Below, one piece after another: positions 54,715 through 64,000 of a DNA stretch of 64,000 nt. The position numbers and the translations under genes are program-made. Where the stretch lies: NCBI GenBank assembly GCA_965153355.1, contig OZ231126.1, forward strand, positions 63,798,001 through 63,862,000, read 5' to 3'. Each line of letters opens with the position of its first letter. The first letter of the stretch is position 1. Source of the DNA: Flaccisagitta enflata. Lineage: Eukaryota > Chaetognatha > Sagittoidea > Aphragmophora. The notes under the pieces are model-generated. The model saw only the letters and a program-made list of their open reading frames with translations. It had not been told where the DNA came from and searched no databases.

Positions 54715-56746
54715 TTTCTTTTTTTTCATTTCGTTTTCTATTTTTTCCGCCGTCTTTTTCGCTTCATTTCTTTTAGTTTTTACAAGCATGTAAGCACAAA
54801 AACAAGCAAGCATGTATTCAAACAAGCATGTATTCAAACAAGCAAAAAAGATGGATTTGAATTTTTGCTGACAACACACAGCTTAGTTATGAAAATTGAG
54901 GCTCAACGTCCATCAGAAATCCCTCCACCACACAAACCATTTCACCAGTAGCTTGCTTTCTTGAGAGAGCAAAAAATCACTCCGACCGACTGAAAATAAC
55001 AAATTTGCATAGAAAACGCAAATTTGAAAAAAACAAAAACATACGACGCTTAACAATTAGTATATCTAGCGTCGTATGTTTTTTAAAATGCAAAAAGTTT
55101 GACCGTTTTACAGATTTGTTATTTTCAAGATGGAAAATCTTTTTTTCGAAAACTCCTTTTTAGCATGGATTTTGGAATCAAAGGAGGGAAATCGATACTT
55201 AAAATTTGCATAGGATCATGAAAATTGACACGCAATTAGTTAAGCATGTTTGTTAACACCAGTTAAAATTTCAAAGCTTAACTTTGACGGCATGTATCGT
55301 AAAAAAAATAATAAGTTGCACACTACGATTTCATGATTTATGATTTCCTTTTGTAACTTGACCTTCTGTAGGTGTTTTTTTTCTTAAGGTGACAAAATTG
55401 CATACATTAAGGTGGAAAAAATTATCTCAGGCAACTATTAACATAACACATTTCGGGGAAAAAATGGATCAAAACTCCAAAATCGTATCGCTGACAGCAA
55501 CAGAAAAATGGTCTTTCAAAATCATTCTCACGCACATTTTACAATTACCTGGCGTTCCTCATAGTATAGACTGTTCCCTTCGCTATAAAACGGCTAACGC
55601 CGGACCTATTTTTTTGGGGGGGTGTGCTATATGCTTCTGTGAAGCATGTGAAAACATTTTTTTGGTTCATAGTAAATATCTTGATGCGAAAAATTGATCA
55701 AAAAGTGACTGAATAAACTTTTTTCCCTTTACTTGCTCCAAGTCGTAGAGTTTATGTTTTACAATTCCCTTTTAAAAACAAAAAATTTACAGTTGTTTAA
55801 ACCAATGTTTATTAAAAACTCATTCATCAGTTTCATTGTGACACAAAATTTGTTGGGACACAAATTAGAGCTGGCTTCCCCAAAAATTTTGTCTTCTATA
55901 CGCCCCTGTCTGTGACTACCATGGTTGTCCCAGTTTCAATCTATTTCACCTAGCCGTTTTACTTGCTTGTTGTGAGTGAGGAAAGCCACAGCTGATTTCT
56001 ATCATTGTCTCCCTGTTACCATTATATTTGCTTTATCATTTGTTGAAAATTCATCAAAAATTATTTTCATTCATTTTGCAACCTAAACAAATTTACCCTT
56101 TCAATGTTATTTGAAATTTTTTCTTTCAAGTAGGCTCAGTACCGCTCAGTGGGCTAAGTTTTTAGGGGCGACAAAGCACCTCTATTATAACTGGCTGTGT
56201 CCATTGGTTGGTCGGTTGGTTAGTTGGCTGGTTGGGTAAAGCATTCGTTAGACGATCCACATGTCGCACCTTATCAGCCTACTTGGCCTTGTTATTACCA
56301 TTGTCACTCAAAATAGTTCTATCTGAAGAAATGGTAAAAAAACAAACAACATTTGGATTTTACAACCAAAATACTCTGGTCCATTCAAGGACGTTAAATC
56401 GGGTTCCCACTATATGAACTTCTTTCGAAATTTTTGCATTTCCTTCCCCATTCCCTCTAGCATGACGGAATACACGGGTCAGTCGAGGGATTATATGAGT
56501 TGCGATGCCAATTCAAGTCTCTTGTGGTTGAAGGGCTCGCGAATCCCGCGGACAACCATCGCAGAAGTGCGCAAGATGACACCCGTGGATTTGTTTGGTT
56601 TGGTCGGAGGATATTTGGGTCTGTTCGTTGGCGTCTCACTCACAACTATCTTCGAATTCTTCGATTTTGGACTGACATCGTGTCATTCTAAAATGGTCCG
56701 CAGAGAGAGGGCGAGAAAAACGCAAAATCCAGATGGCGCAAGTTAA
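45792..56746 (+). CDS. DEG/ENaC sodium channel, gene 2 (5 exons, 461 aa)
   Basis: Paralogue of gene 1, same strand, 3 kb downstream. Inferred exons: 45792-45935, 47047-47390, 48773-49129, 49339-49593 and 56461-56746; phases 0, 2, 2, 2 close to 1386 nt. Exon 1 is 144 nt, as in gene 1, with TSAHGLNMW and TM1. Then come FPRFVFCIP, VDYGYAEATGFDTFFKLC, IPYKQGYCLDLC, KLIGGDLW, CLQQKCEKKCHLPR and, in exon 5, DLFGLVGGYLGLFVGVSL with the GVS filter. It lacks gene 1's intron 2 but has a 6.9-kb intron 4 where gene 1 is uninterrupted. That intron holds a complete-ended hAT insertion (50059-55908). The donor GTCACT after exon 1 is weak, so that junction is supported mainly by homology to gene 1. No stops; likely functional as a trimeric cation-channel subunit, by family. 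Confidence 0.85.
46200..46765 (-). repeat. Conserved ~350-bp repeat + (GA)n + (CA)n, minus copy
   Basis: Inverted counterpart of 39692-40210: palindrome AAGTCGAATTACGTAATTCG, GGCGCCAT, TGACCTTATGTAATAATAGG, ACTTTTATGACAATAGC, CTTGAGAGAG, GA array 46572-46670, GACA array, CA array to 46765. Lies in gene 2 intron 1. Confidence 0.75.
48118..48350 (-). pseudogene. Tc1-like transposase C-terminal remnant
   Basis: Minus-strand reading gives INLDLNPIEN (the PDLNPIEN motif before the last catalytic residue of Tc1 transposases) and, in a shifted frame, PEYLQSLYESMPK-stop-MQAVVDA, matching the Tc1 C-terminus. It has a frame shift and two stops and sits in gene 2 intron 2. Confidence 0.7.
49631..49760. 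repeat. (CAA)n array
   Basis: Interrupted CAA array starting 38 bp after the exon 4 donor of DEG/ENaC gene 2. Confidence 0.9.
50128..50260. repeat. (GA)n array
   Basis: GA units with one A-rich interruption, at the subterminal position of hAT copy 2. Confidence 0.9.
50263..50382 (+). mobile_element. HP1 variant, AGGTGC stem
   Basis: AACAAGGCC-AAGTA-GGCC hairpin, AATAAGGTGCGACGTGTGGA, CCAA tetranucleotide array, GGACACAGCCAGTTATA, 3' stem AGGTG-CTTTTTCA-CACCT. Confidence 0.75.
50570..50775 (+). pseudogene. hAT transposase N-terminus remnant (copy 2)
   Basis: Aligns at DNA level with 20270-20500 (reverse): ATTTCTGATAGAAAATGATT matches the start region, then the finger region and AGAGAGCTCACAAC.AAGT. 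Stops and indels are present. Ends where HP1 elements interrupt it; homology resumes at 51003 (TCTCAAC.TGAAACAAGTTT). Confidence 0.75.
50774..51002 (+). mobile_element. HP1 element inserted in hAT copy 2
   Basis: AACAAGGCC-AGATACAC-GGC, CAGTCGCGTGCGGGTGGGCA, GGACGGACC array, GTGTAGAGTCGCG-TAGCA-CACGACT, AAAAA. hAT copy 1 provides the empty site (ATTTTTCAAAAAGTCTC near 20262-20285). Confidence 0.85.
51028..51306 (+). mobile_element. HP1-related element with short-unit core
   Basis: AACAAGGCCAACACCTTACA, GTCGCGTGGG, AAGACCAAAAGACCAAAAG core, CCGACCGACC array, GTCATAGAG, stem AGTCGCG-TGCA-CGCGACT, AAAAA. Only 26 bp of hAT sequence separates it from the previous copy. Confidence 0.8.
51930..52140. 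repeat. Two (ATTC)n arrays
   Basis: ATTC/TTCA arrays at 51930-52000 and 52083-52140. Confidence 0.9.
52262..52407 (-). mobile_element. HP1 element, AGTTGAG/CAACT stem variant
   Basis: 3' stem reads AGTTGCG-TGTC-CTCAACT on the minus strand, then GTCC array, GCGCATTTCC, CTGCCCACTTGTCCGC, GCCGTGTATCCGGC hairpin and CTTGTTA. Confidence 0.8.
52786..53692. mobile_element. HP2-like element with AT-rich core
   Basis: Left end GAGCAGCGGTCCCAAAACGG with GAGCTATGCTTTCATACGAA; right end AGCTGGGACCACTGTTTC pairs with it. Subterminal TAGATCTAGATAGTA is mirrored as TACTATCTAGATAGTAG near 53620. The core is AT-rich without a gene. Boundaries approximate. Confidence 0.5.
53835..54350. repeat. (TTTC)n, (TC)n, (TTTC)n arrays
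   Basis: TTTC-rich 53835-53930, TC 54122-54205, TTTC 54285-54345, separated by degraded HP1 pieces (GTCGGTCTGTCCGTACATCC at 53999). Confidence 0.9.
54360..54540 (-). mobile_element. HP1 element, diverged
   Basis: AGTTGCGAACCCACGCTTCT, ATTAGAGGCTTTGTC, GTCC array, then GCCCACCCATTACTTGTTT. The 3' stem is largely degraded. Confidence 0.55.
54545..54720. repeat. (TTTC)n array
   Basis: About 40 TTTC units with ATTC and TTTT variants. Confidence 0.93.
55041..55080. repeat. Perfect short hairpin
   Basis: ACATACGACGCT and AGCGTCGTATGT separated by 15 nt. Function unknown; lies inside hAT copy 2. Confidence 0.7.
56161..56298 (-). mobile_element. HP1 variant, AGGTGC stem
   Basis: Stem AGGTGC-TTTGTC-GCCCCT (one mismatch), CTATTATAACTGGCTGTGTC, GGTT array, GCACCTTATCAGCCTACTTG, GCCTTGTTA. 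Ends about 160 bp before the last exon of DEG/ENaC gene 2. Confidence 0.75.
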
Positions 56747-56749
56747 CGC

Positions 56750-57110
56750 GATCAGGGTTCAAATAACAACAAACAAGATATCTTAGTACTGAGTAGTATT
56801 CAACTTCTGGGACTTTTTTATAAGAGATAAGAGCCTGAGATTTGCCAAAATAATGAGAGCAAAATAAGAGAATGCCCAGGCTGAGATTCAGTTTCGGAAA
56901 ATTTTGAGGCGATTTTTTCAAGAATTGCATTTAGATAAATGAAAATAATTCAAATTTTTCAGAAAAATTGTTTGTTTTTCTGAAAAAGATTATTTTTCTC
57001 ATGTTTTTTCCTGTCAAATTAGGCAAGAGATCTTATGTTCTGTAGTAAATTAGTAATGAACAAGTTTTTTTACTAAAGATATGTACAAAATTACTTAATA
57101 ATGCACTTAT
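56750..57110. other. 3' flank of DEG/ENaC gene 2
   Basis: AT-rich; no gene. No canonical AATAAA within 150 bp of the stop codon. Confidence 0.5.
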
Positions 57111-57116
57111 GCGCTT

Positions 57117-57283
57117 TTTAGTCGCGGACACGCGACTCTACACCTTGCCGTGTCGGTCGGTAGGTTGGTAGGTCGGTAGATCCGTCCGTCCGTCACATTT
57201 TTGAATTGCGAGCGGTTTTCGCATTAGTACTGCTCCTGCCCAACCGTCCGCGACTGGATTGCCGCGTATCCGGCCTTGTTTGC
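57117..57283 (-). mobile_element. HP1 element
   Basis: TTTTT, stem AGTCGCG-GACA-CGCGACT, CTACACCTTGCCGTGTCGG, GTAGGTCGG array, GAATTGCGAGCGGTTTTCGC, CCAACCGTCCGCGACTG, CGTATCCGGCC, TTGTTT. Confidence 0.85.
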
Positions 57284-57939
57284 ATATATTTCACGTGTCA
57301 AAAAAATTAAGAATAATTTCAGAGATATTGAGCCTCAAAACCGCAAAAAAATTTAAGAGAATCAAGGCTGAGTTCAAAATATGTTGTCTCTTTTGAAAAA
57401 AAAGTGTATGATATTTCAAGTTTTTTTTCAACCCTGGCTTTCATACATGTATCACCCCGCGGAAGAGACCTGTTTCAGGTATTTAAGAGCTGCCACCCTC
57501 CAATTTTTTCACATTTCACTCCCAAATTGTCCCCTGCATGTGGGAAAACCGTCGAAAAAAAAATCTAGCACGAATTTTCCCGTCCATCCCCTTGCAATTG
57601 AACCTCAGTCGGTATTCTTAACAGCCTAATCAGGGAGCTTAACAGCAGAAACTAAAGTGTAGGGTAAAAATTGCCAAAAAGTTCTGGAACTTCACCATTC
57701 TGACATATTTTTCCGTGCTGAACATGAATCTGACCTCCATTTTGAAATATTTTTTGGGCCACCCTTTCAAAAATCCATTATTTTGCAATTTTTCGGGTAA
57801 AAATGCACTTTTTGGCCATTTGGAGTACACTGTTATCACCTGGTTGCATTTTTTAGGCAAACGTTACAAGAGCTGAAGTGAATACACAGTTGACAGGCAT
57901 GTGGCGGCCTTACAGGAACTGTAAATTGCTAAAAACAGG

Positions 57940-59165
57940 CAAAAAACAGGCCTAAAATAGCCTACAATGTTCAAAATTGGCGTTTTCATCAACTGTATCA
58001 TTGACATTTAAAATTTTTCTACTAATCTCACTAAATCCATTCAGAACTAATTCTGTAAAAAATATCTGATAGATAATACTTTAGCATTTAATGTTCATCA
58101 ATTCCTAGGACTTTTTGACAAAAATTGGACGCTTTTATCATATTGCTAGCTAGATCGCACAAAATGCAAAAAATGTTATTTTATTCTTTATATTTCTGAG
58201 ATATATATCAGTAGGCTTCTTTTCTTTTTCATTATTTACAAACTACAAAAAAAATTCTCTCATTTAAGACCAATCTGGCATCAGTAGCTAAAACTGTTTG
58301 AAAATAAGAGCAATTTAAGGAAAGACAGTATAACTAGCAAAATAGTAAAATATCCTTTTTTTGCATAGCATATTTTCCAGCTCATAATGTTTTTAAAGGC
58401 TGATATTTCTTAAAAAAGTCCTAGGAAATATTGATAACAAAATGCTAAAATATTATCTTCCAGATGTTTTTTACAAAATTGAATTATCTTTATTACTTTT
58501 CGAGCTACATTGTCATGAAATGTTACAGTCGAGATGAAACATACTGTAAAATGGCCAAAATTGGCGTTTTCATCAAATATATCATTGACATTTAAAATTT
58601 TTCTGCTAATCTCACTCAATCCAGTCAGAACTAGGTCAAATATACTCAATTAGAGTGTTGGACACTGATGCGGGGGTCATACCAGGCCAAAAACAGGTCA
58701 AAAATGGTGTAAAATGGCCAAGGTCGGCATTTTCATCACATAGATCATTGCTATGCAGAATTTTTTCGCTAATCTCACTCAATCCAGCCAGAACTAGGTC
58801 AAGTATACTAATTGAGAGCTTTAGCCACTGATACGGGGGTCATAACAGGCCAAAAATAGCCTATAATGGCCAAAATCAGCATTTTCAATAAACAGATCGT
58901 TGTTATTCACAATTTTTTTGTTAATCTCACTTAATCCATTCAGAACTAGGTCAAATAAACTCATTGAGAGCTTTGGGCACTGATACGGGGGTCATAACAG
59001 GCCAAAAATGACTTAAAATGGCTGAAATAGGCATTTTCTCTAATCTGATCATTGTTATTCAGAATTTTTTCACTAATCTCACTCACACCAGTCAGAACTA
59101 GATCAAATATACTCATTGAGAGCTTTGGAAATTGATACTAGGGCCATAACAGACTAAAAATAATT
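57940..59165. repeat. ~152-163-bp degenerate tandem repeat
   Basis: Units containing CGGGGGTCATAACAGGCC, AAAATGGCC, GCATTTTCAT and CTAATCTCACTCAATCCA. The block starts fall at 58671, 58834, 58986 and 59138; earlier diverged units lie near 57960 and 58550. It stops exactly where the right arm of the long inverted repeat begins. Confidence 0.75.
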
Positions 59166-59481
59166 AAAGGTGAAGCGCTATGTTTTAAGAAAAGCTTCAG
59201 GAATGCTCCTCTTTTATCGTTCCTCTGGGTGAAGCGCTCAGAGACAGGCACACTGACATACAAAATGACAGTGTCTTCATGAAAGCAACCCATTCAAATT
59301 CAAAATTCAATTCCATTTTCAAGAAATAAGCAACAATTTCTCAAGCTCAAGCTTTAGATTTATAGTACACAGTACATAGTTTAAAATTAACACGTTAGAG
59401 GCTCCCTGTGCAAAGAATCTATGTAAAGCTTGAGTACAAAAGATTTCCCTAAAAAGTGCGGAGAAGGATAAATAGATTTTT

Positions 59482-59660
<179 letters not shown>

Positions 59661-60008
59661 CCATCATTCCATACTAGTCCGTCTCACAAATGTTCGCTCA
59701 AAACACTCCACAGAGGCACTTGAGTTTCCCATGGAGAGAGAGAGAAACAGCGAAAATTCCCATTTATGAGAATGACTCAACTTGTCTCTGACAGACGTGG
59801 ACACACTATATTCGATGGAGTGAGATAAAAAGAAAGTACGCGAGAGAGAGAGAGAGAGAGAGTAATGATGATAATGGATACACTGCGGAAAATGTTCAGT
59901 TCTACTTTGACTGCTGAATTTCTAGCATTTCATGAACTATCATTTGGTTATTCACTCGTCATGTCTTTAGGTCATCCTCGTCAATACGTTATTTTCGTTT
60001 TCAATAAT

Positions 60009-60009
60009 G

Positions 60010-60055
<46 letters not shown>

Positions 60056-60172
60056 ATTATTGTTGTTATTGTTGTTGTTTATTGTTATTTTGTTGTTGTT
60101 GTTGATGTTCTTTTTTTGTTGTTTGTGTTGTGTGTTGTTGTTGTTATTGTTTTGTTCATTTATTGTTATTTA

Positions 60173-60200
<28 letters not shown>
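60009..60200. repeat. (TTG)n array
   Basis: Interrupted TTG array, contracted counterpart of 11969-12397. Confidence 0.93.
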
Positions 60201-60204
<4 letters not shown>

Positions 60205-61577
60205 TCATCCGAGTCTTATAAGTAGTTCATGATCAGCTTCTTTGAGAGAGCTATACGGTAGGAGTGGTCAGGTGGGTCAGAATTCATATATTGATATACT
60301 TGAGCCTTTAGCACAAATGATCAAAAAAAGGATTTCTCTGGCTGAGGTGTGAGAAATCAAACAAGATACCTTGTCAGCAAATATATGATTGATGAGGGAG
60401 TTTTATTGTCATAGGAAGCCTATAGTTTTGCCGCCATGGTTTAATTTTCAAATTCAGACCTCTACTTGTGGGAAAACCTATTTTTGGTACATTTATGCAA
60501 AAAACTAGAGTATATCATTTTTTGAAATTTGACCCTATTTCGTGACCACCCTACTATACGGCCACCACATTGGGCTCATGCACTTTGGCCTGTGTGTACA
60601 TCATCGTCATCTTCGCCGTCAAGGTCATCCTCACCTCCAACCTCATCCTTACCTTCATCCTCATCCTCGCCGTCATCATCAACAATTTTATCTTCGGTAT
60701 CGTCCTCTTCGTCGTCGTCATCGACATCGCCGTCATCTCTCTCATCCTTGGTAACGTCAACTCCGTCGTCGTCATCGTCATCGCCGTCATCACCAACGTC
60801 GTTGACGTCGCCATTTTAATTATCGTCAACGTTAGAAGCATTTTTGTGCGTCGTTTATGTCCCATTTAAGATGTTAAATGTGGTTCCACAATTGTCAATG
60901 GCGCCTTCATAACGTAGATTATTTTGATACAAATGTGCAACGGAGAGAAAAAAACAACGGCAACTCATATCATATACATCAAAATACGTACTCAAAATAC
61001 GTACATGAGAACTGCGGCAAAGCCACTCGCTACGCTTTAGATCATGTAGCTGTAGATGGTGCCCCCGCTTACATTTGTGCAGTTTCAACTCCCCCCCCCC
61101 CCCGGCCCCCTCCTATGATTTTGTTACGGGAAAAATTCTCGAGTAACTTAAGGCGAAAGCGCAACTGAAAAGCAGGACAATAAAGCGACGTGACAATGAT
61201 AAAGTAGATCGCTAGACATTTTGGCTGAGACCAAATGAAATTAAAATAAATCACAAACGCCTAATAAGTAAGAGCGACCGACAGACCAAGACAGTGGGGT
61301 ATAGAAAGGCGTCGCAGGCAACCCAACCCAAAAGCGAAAAAATACGCGATACCAGATGAGTGAAGTGGAAAGAAAATGGCAGACAGGGCAAAAGCGAAAA
61401 AAAGAGAGGAGAAGAAAACTTACAAGAAAAAGAAATGTAGAAGCAAGTCAAGTGAAAACGCTCCCAAATGCGGCGAGGAAAACTAATCAGAGAGCAAAAG
61501 TATAGTTTCGCTACCAAGAGAAAAGGTTGTGGCAGAGATCAGGCCATGGATACGTCAAAAAGGGTGAGACACCAGAA

Positions 61578-61692
<115 letters not shown>

Positions 61693-61700
61693 AAAAGAAA

Positions 61701-61765
61701 ACAAGGCCTTATACACCCCCCTCAGTCCCGGACGGGTGGGCAGGAGCGGAAAAACTATCACGGCA
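61701..61765 (+). mobile_element. HP1 5' fragment
   Basis: AAACAAGGCCTTATACACCC and CCGGACGGGTGGGCAGGAGC only; array and 3' end missing. Confidence 0.65.
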
Positions 61766-61779
61766 AGTTCTTGAACTAA

Positions 61780-62236
61780 CTAGTCATCCAAGGATCGCAC
61801 ATGGTCAGCTTGGAGTGATCAGCTGAAGAAATGCAGTGAGAGCAGGGCAGCGGCCCCAAAGAGCCGATGTCTTGTAGGACACAGGGGTGAATTTCCAGAT
61901 GTCTTGTAGGACACAGGGGTGAATTTCCAGACGTCCTGAGAAAGCATATTCAAGGACTGATTTGATTGATTGGAGCGCAGTATTGAGACCCAAGTGTTCA
62001 GATCTTAGGTTTGAGAGGGCTGATTTTAGGCTTGAAACAGTTGATTTTGGGCCTGACAAGGCTGATTTGGGGCCTCAGTGGGCTGATTTTGGACGGACGG
62101 ACGGACGGACAGACGGGCGGACGGACGGACGGACGGACGGACGGACGGACGGACAAACAGATGTACGGGCATACGTCTGGAAATTCACCCCTATGTCCTA
62201 CAGGACATCGGCCCTTTGGGACTGCTGCCCAAAAAG
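61780..62236 (-). mobile_element. HP2 element, right arm
   Basis: CACATGGTCAGCTTGGAGTG tail, GGGCAGCGGCCCC arm, duplicated TGTAGGACACAGGGGTGAAT, three or four ~22-bp units, GGAC array at 62089-62160, mirrored CCCCTATGTCCTACAGGAC and CTGCTGCCC. More complete than its left-arm counterpart at 9375-9862. Confidence 0.75.
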
Positions 62237-62610
62237 GAAAAGGAGGGGAAGGAAAAGGCCAGATATCTCGGAACACAGTCATCCAAGTAGCGCGCATGTG
62301 GGCAAGAGCATCAAAATATTCTGAAATACGATTTGCGTGATAACCGCGGATTGCGATAAATAAGCGAGAGAAGGCGGACAAGAGAAGGGCACAATTTAAA
62401 CAAAGGGAAAATTTCAAAGAGAAAAAATAATTGTGGCTCTGTTTAACGTTGGCAGAAAGTTTGAATGACACTCAAAGGATGAGGGCAAAGATCAAGTGTA
62501 GCAACAGCATTCTATGGGTGCTATCAATTACATGCGTGTGCAGTCTGCACATACATGAATAGTAAAATGAGTTTGAGTTGGGATTTTGTACGCTTTTAAC
62601 ATGAGAAAGA

Positions 62611-62642
<32 letters not shown>

Positions 62643-62965
62643 AAGAGAGAAAGAGAAAGAAGATATAGGGAGAAAGGGAGAAACGGAGAGACAGAGAGGA
62701 GAAAGACGAAGTGTTACAGAAACATAGCGAGAGATAATGAAAAAGAGAGGGTAAAATAAGATGAAGCGAAATAGAGAAAAGAGAAAGAACGAGCGAGATA
62801 CTTACTCGCCTAGTTCTTAACTAGAGCCGTCTGTGTGACAATTCGAGCAATGAAACTTGTTCTTTTTCCTGACATTTACGACGCCCTCAGCGGAGGGAGA
62901 CTCGCTTGTTCTCCGCCAGAGGGCAAAGGGACATGGGAAAAGGGAAAAAGGAAGGAAGAGATGAA

Positions 62966-63179
62966 GAACAAGTGACGCGGGGTCACAATATCGTTGCGGA
63001 CGGGTGGGCAGGGGCATCCAACCCCCATCACAACCCAACCCACCCACAACAATCAAACATCCACAAAAAGTATCGAAAAAGCTTGTTTTCAACTCGATCA
63101 CCATGACGGATGGACCGACGGACCGACGGACCGACGGACGGACAAAGCCTCTTATAGAGTTGCGTGTCCGCAACTAAAA
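62966..63179 (+). mobile_element. HP1 element, GTGAC/GTTGCG stem variant, right arm only
   Basis: AACAA plus stem GTGAC-GCGGG-GTCAC, TTGCGGACGGGTGGGCAG, CCCATCACAACCCAACCCAC, GACGGACCG array, AAAGCCTCTTATAGAG, 3' stem AGTTGCG-TGTC-CGCAACT, AAAAA. The left arm at about 8667 (CAATTTTTCTTTTTC) is the empty site. Confidence 0.85.
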
Positions 63180-63316
63180 ATTGAAACTAGGAAGGGAGGA
63201 GAGAAAGAAAATCATGGGGCAAAAGAAAAGGAGAAAGGGAACGATAAGACAAGAGAGGGAAAAAAAAGATTTGGCAAAAATCGATTCAAACAAAGCGACA
63301 TTTACACGTTGCATAG

Positions 63317-63590
63317 AAACAAGCCCGACCGGGCAAAGATGCGTCCGGGCTGTGTCTCAGCGTGTATTGATCATGTGACATATGTATGGACATACAGATG
63401 GACGAACAGACTGGTGGAATGACTCTAAAAACATGTTGGTTGATCATTTGTTTCAGTGTAGGATATCATTGTGGCCAAAACAGCCGAGAAACGCGGTTTT
63501 CGCACAGGCGTGACGGACGGACCGACGGACCGACGGACGGACGGACAGACCCTCTTATAGAGATGCGTTCCTGACGGACGCATCTAAAAA
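63317..63590 (+). mobile_element. HP1 element, GATGCG stem variant, right arm only
   Basis: AACAA plus GCCCG-AC-CGGGC, CGTATTGATCATGTGACATA region, GACGGACCG array, AGACCCTCTTATAGAG, stem AGATGCGT...ACGCATCT, AAAAA. The left arm at about 8345 has flanks CGTTTCTTTCTCT and TCTATGCAACGTG without it. Confidence 0.85.
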
Positions 63591-63679
63591 TAAGAGAAAG
63601 AAACGTCGAAACGAGCCAAGAACAACGAAAGAAAAATACACCGGTAAATGGGTACATAAATATTTCAAAAAACAAAACA

Positions 63680-63736
63680 AATAGAACAAAAGATAGATAG
63701 ATAGTTTGATAGATAGATAGATAGATAGATAGATAC
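63680..63736. repeat. (GATA)n array
   Basis: Counterpart of the TATC array at 8190-8226, near the outer edge of the long inverted repeat. Confidence 0.9.
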
Positions 63737-64000
63737 TTTGAGTTTGAAAAATTTCAAAGTATTTTTATTTACATTTCATTGGCTTTAATTAAGGGGATAC
63801 GAGATTCTTGAAAAAAATATTGTTTTGAAAATGGATCACTGGCTACCCAAAAAACATGTGAGTAGGTCCCAGATATGATGTTTGAAACTTTCCTGAGCTT
63901 GATTGGTTGAAAAAAACCCCGCGATAAAAAAACCAATTTCGAGACGTTTTTTAGCATTTTTGTTGATATTTTTATGGAAAAATTGCAATACATGTCTTTA

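Larger units (their letters stand above)
50059..55908 (+). mobile_element. hAT element, copy 2, with 8-bp TSD
   Basis: Ends CAGCGGCGTATTTGAAGGGG (50059) and CAAAAATTTTG...TATACGCCCCTG (ending 55908), homologous to both ends of the hAT at 15537-20944. Flanked by perfect TCTGTGAC duplications at 50051-50058 and 55909-55916. The transposase is lost except for the N-terminal finger region at about 50580-50775. The interior is filled with HP1 copies, microsatellites and AT-rich sequence. It lies in gene 2 intron 4, antisense to copy 1. Confidence 0.9.

Overview
This window looks like repeat-saturated intergenic and intronic DNA from an invertebrate animal. The evidence is spliced genes with GT-AG introns, two degenerin/ENaC-type sodium-channel genes, hAT, Tc1/mariner and LINE-type remnants, many microsatellites, and no prokaryotic operon structure. 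The phylum cannot be fixed from the sequence alone. A run of 10 Ns at 14720-14729 marks an assembly gap.

Layout. 0-2 kb (-): the 3' part of a transposase-like gene runs off the left edge, with a probable Ser/Thr-rich exon upstream of it. 2-7 kb: CAA/TTG and CT arrays, a foldback repeat and several hairpin-ended elements. 8.1-13.2 kb and 59.2-63.8 kb are the two arms of one long inverted repeat (about 5.1 and 4.6 kb, about 46 kb apart). 13.9-14.7 kb: a broken LINE reverse transcriptase. 14.7-29.7 kb: an array of a ~67-bp satellite split by successive insertions, namely a 5.4-kb hAT element with a perfect 8-bp target duplication, a 3.2-kb foldback element, a short MITE and a CAGGCC-ended element. 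Its orientation flips in the middle, around a TA-flanked 2.0-kb element. 29.7-34.4 kb: more repeats.

The only well-supported host genes are two tandem, same-strand DEG/ENaC channel genes: gene 1, five exons, 34617-42833, 434 aa; gene 2, five exons, 45792-56746, 461 aa. All exon junction phases close. Both show the N-terminal HG gating motif, the FP..xFC post-TM1 motif, a Cys-rich ectodomain and a TM2 with a G-x-S filter. Their introns carry two further hAT-type insertions and an inverted pair of a shared repeat.

The most unusual content is a family of short hairpin-ended elements, called HP1 here (about 20 copies), and a related family HP2 (about 8 copies). HP1 has a 5' end AACAAG plus a GC-rich hairpin, a central GACG/GACC-type tetranucleotide array, a CTCTTATAGAG-like box, and a 3' hairpin ending in CTAAAAA. 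Stem sequences differ between copies but pairing is kept. Matched empty sites, in the opposite arm of the long inverted repeat and between hAT copies, show that these are insertions into T/A runs without target duplication. The architecture resembles Helentron-associated (HINE/INE-1-like) elements; that assignment is inference.
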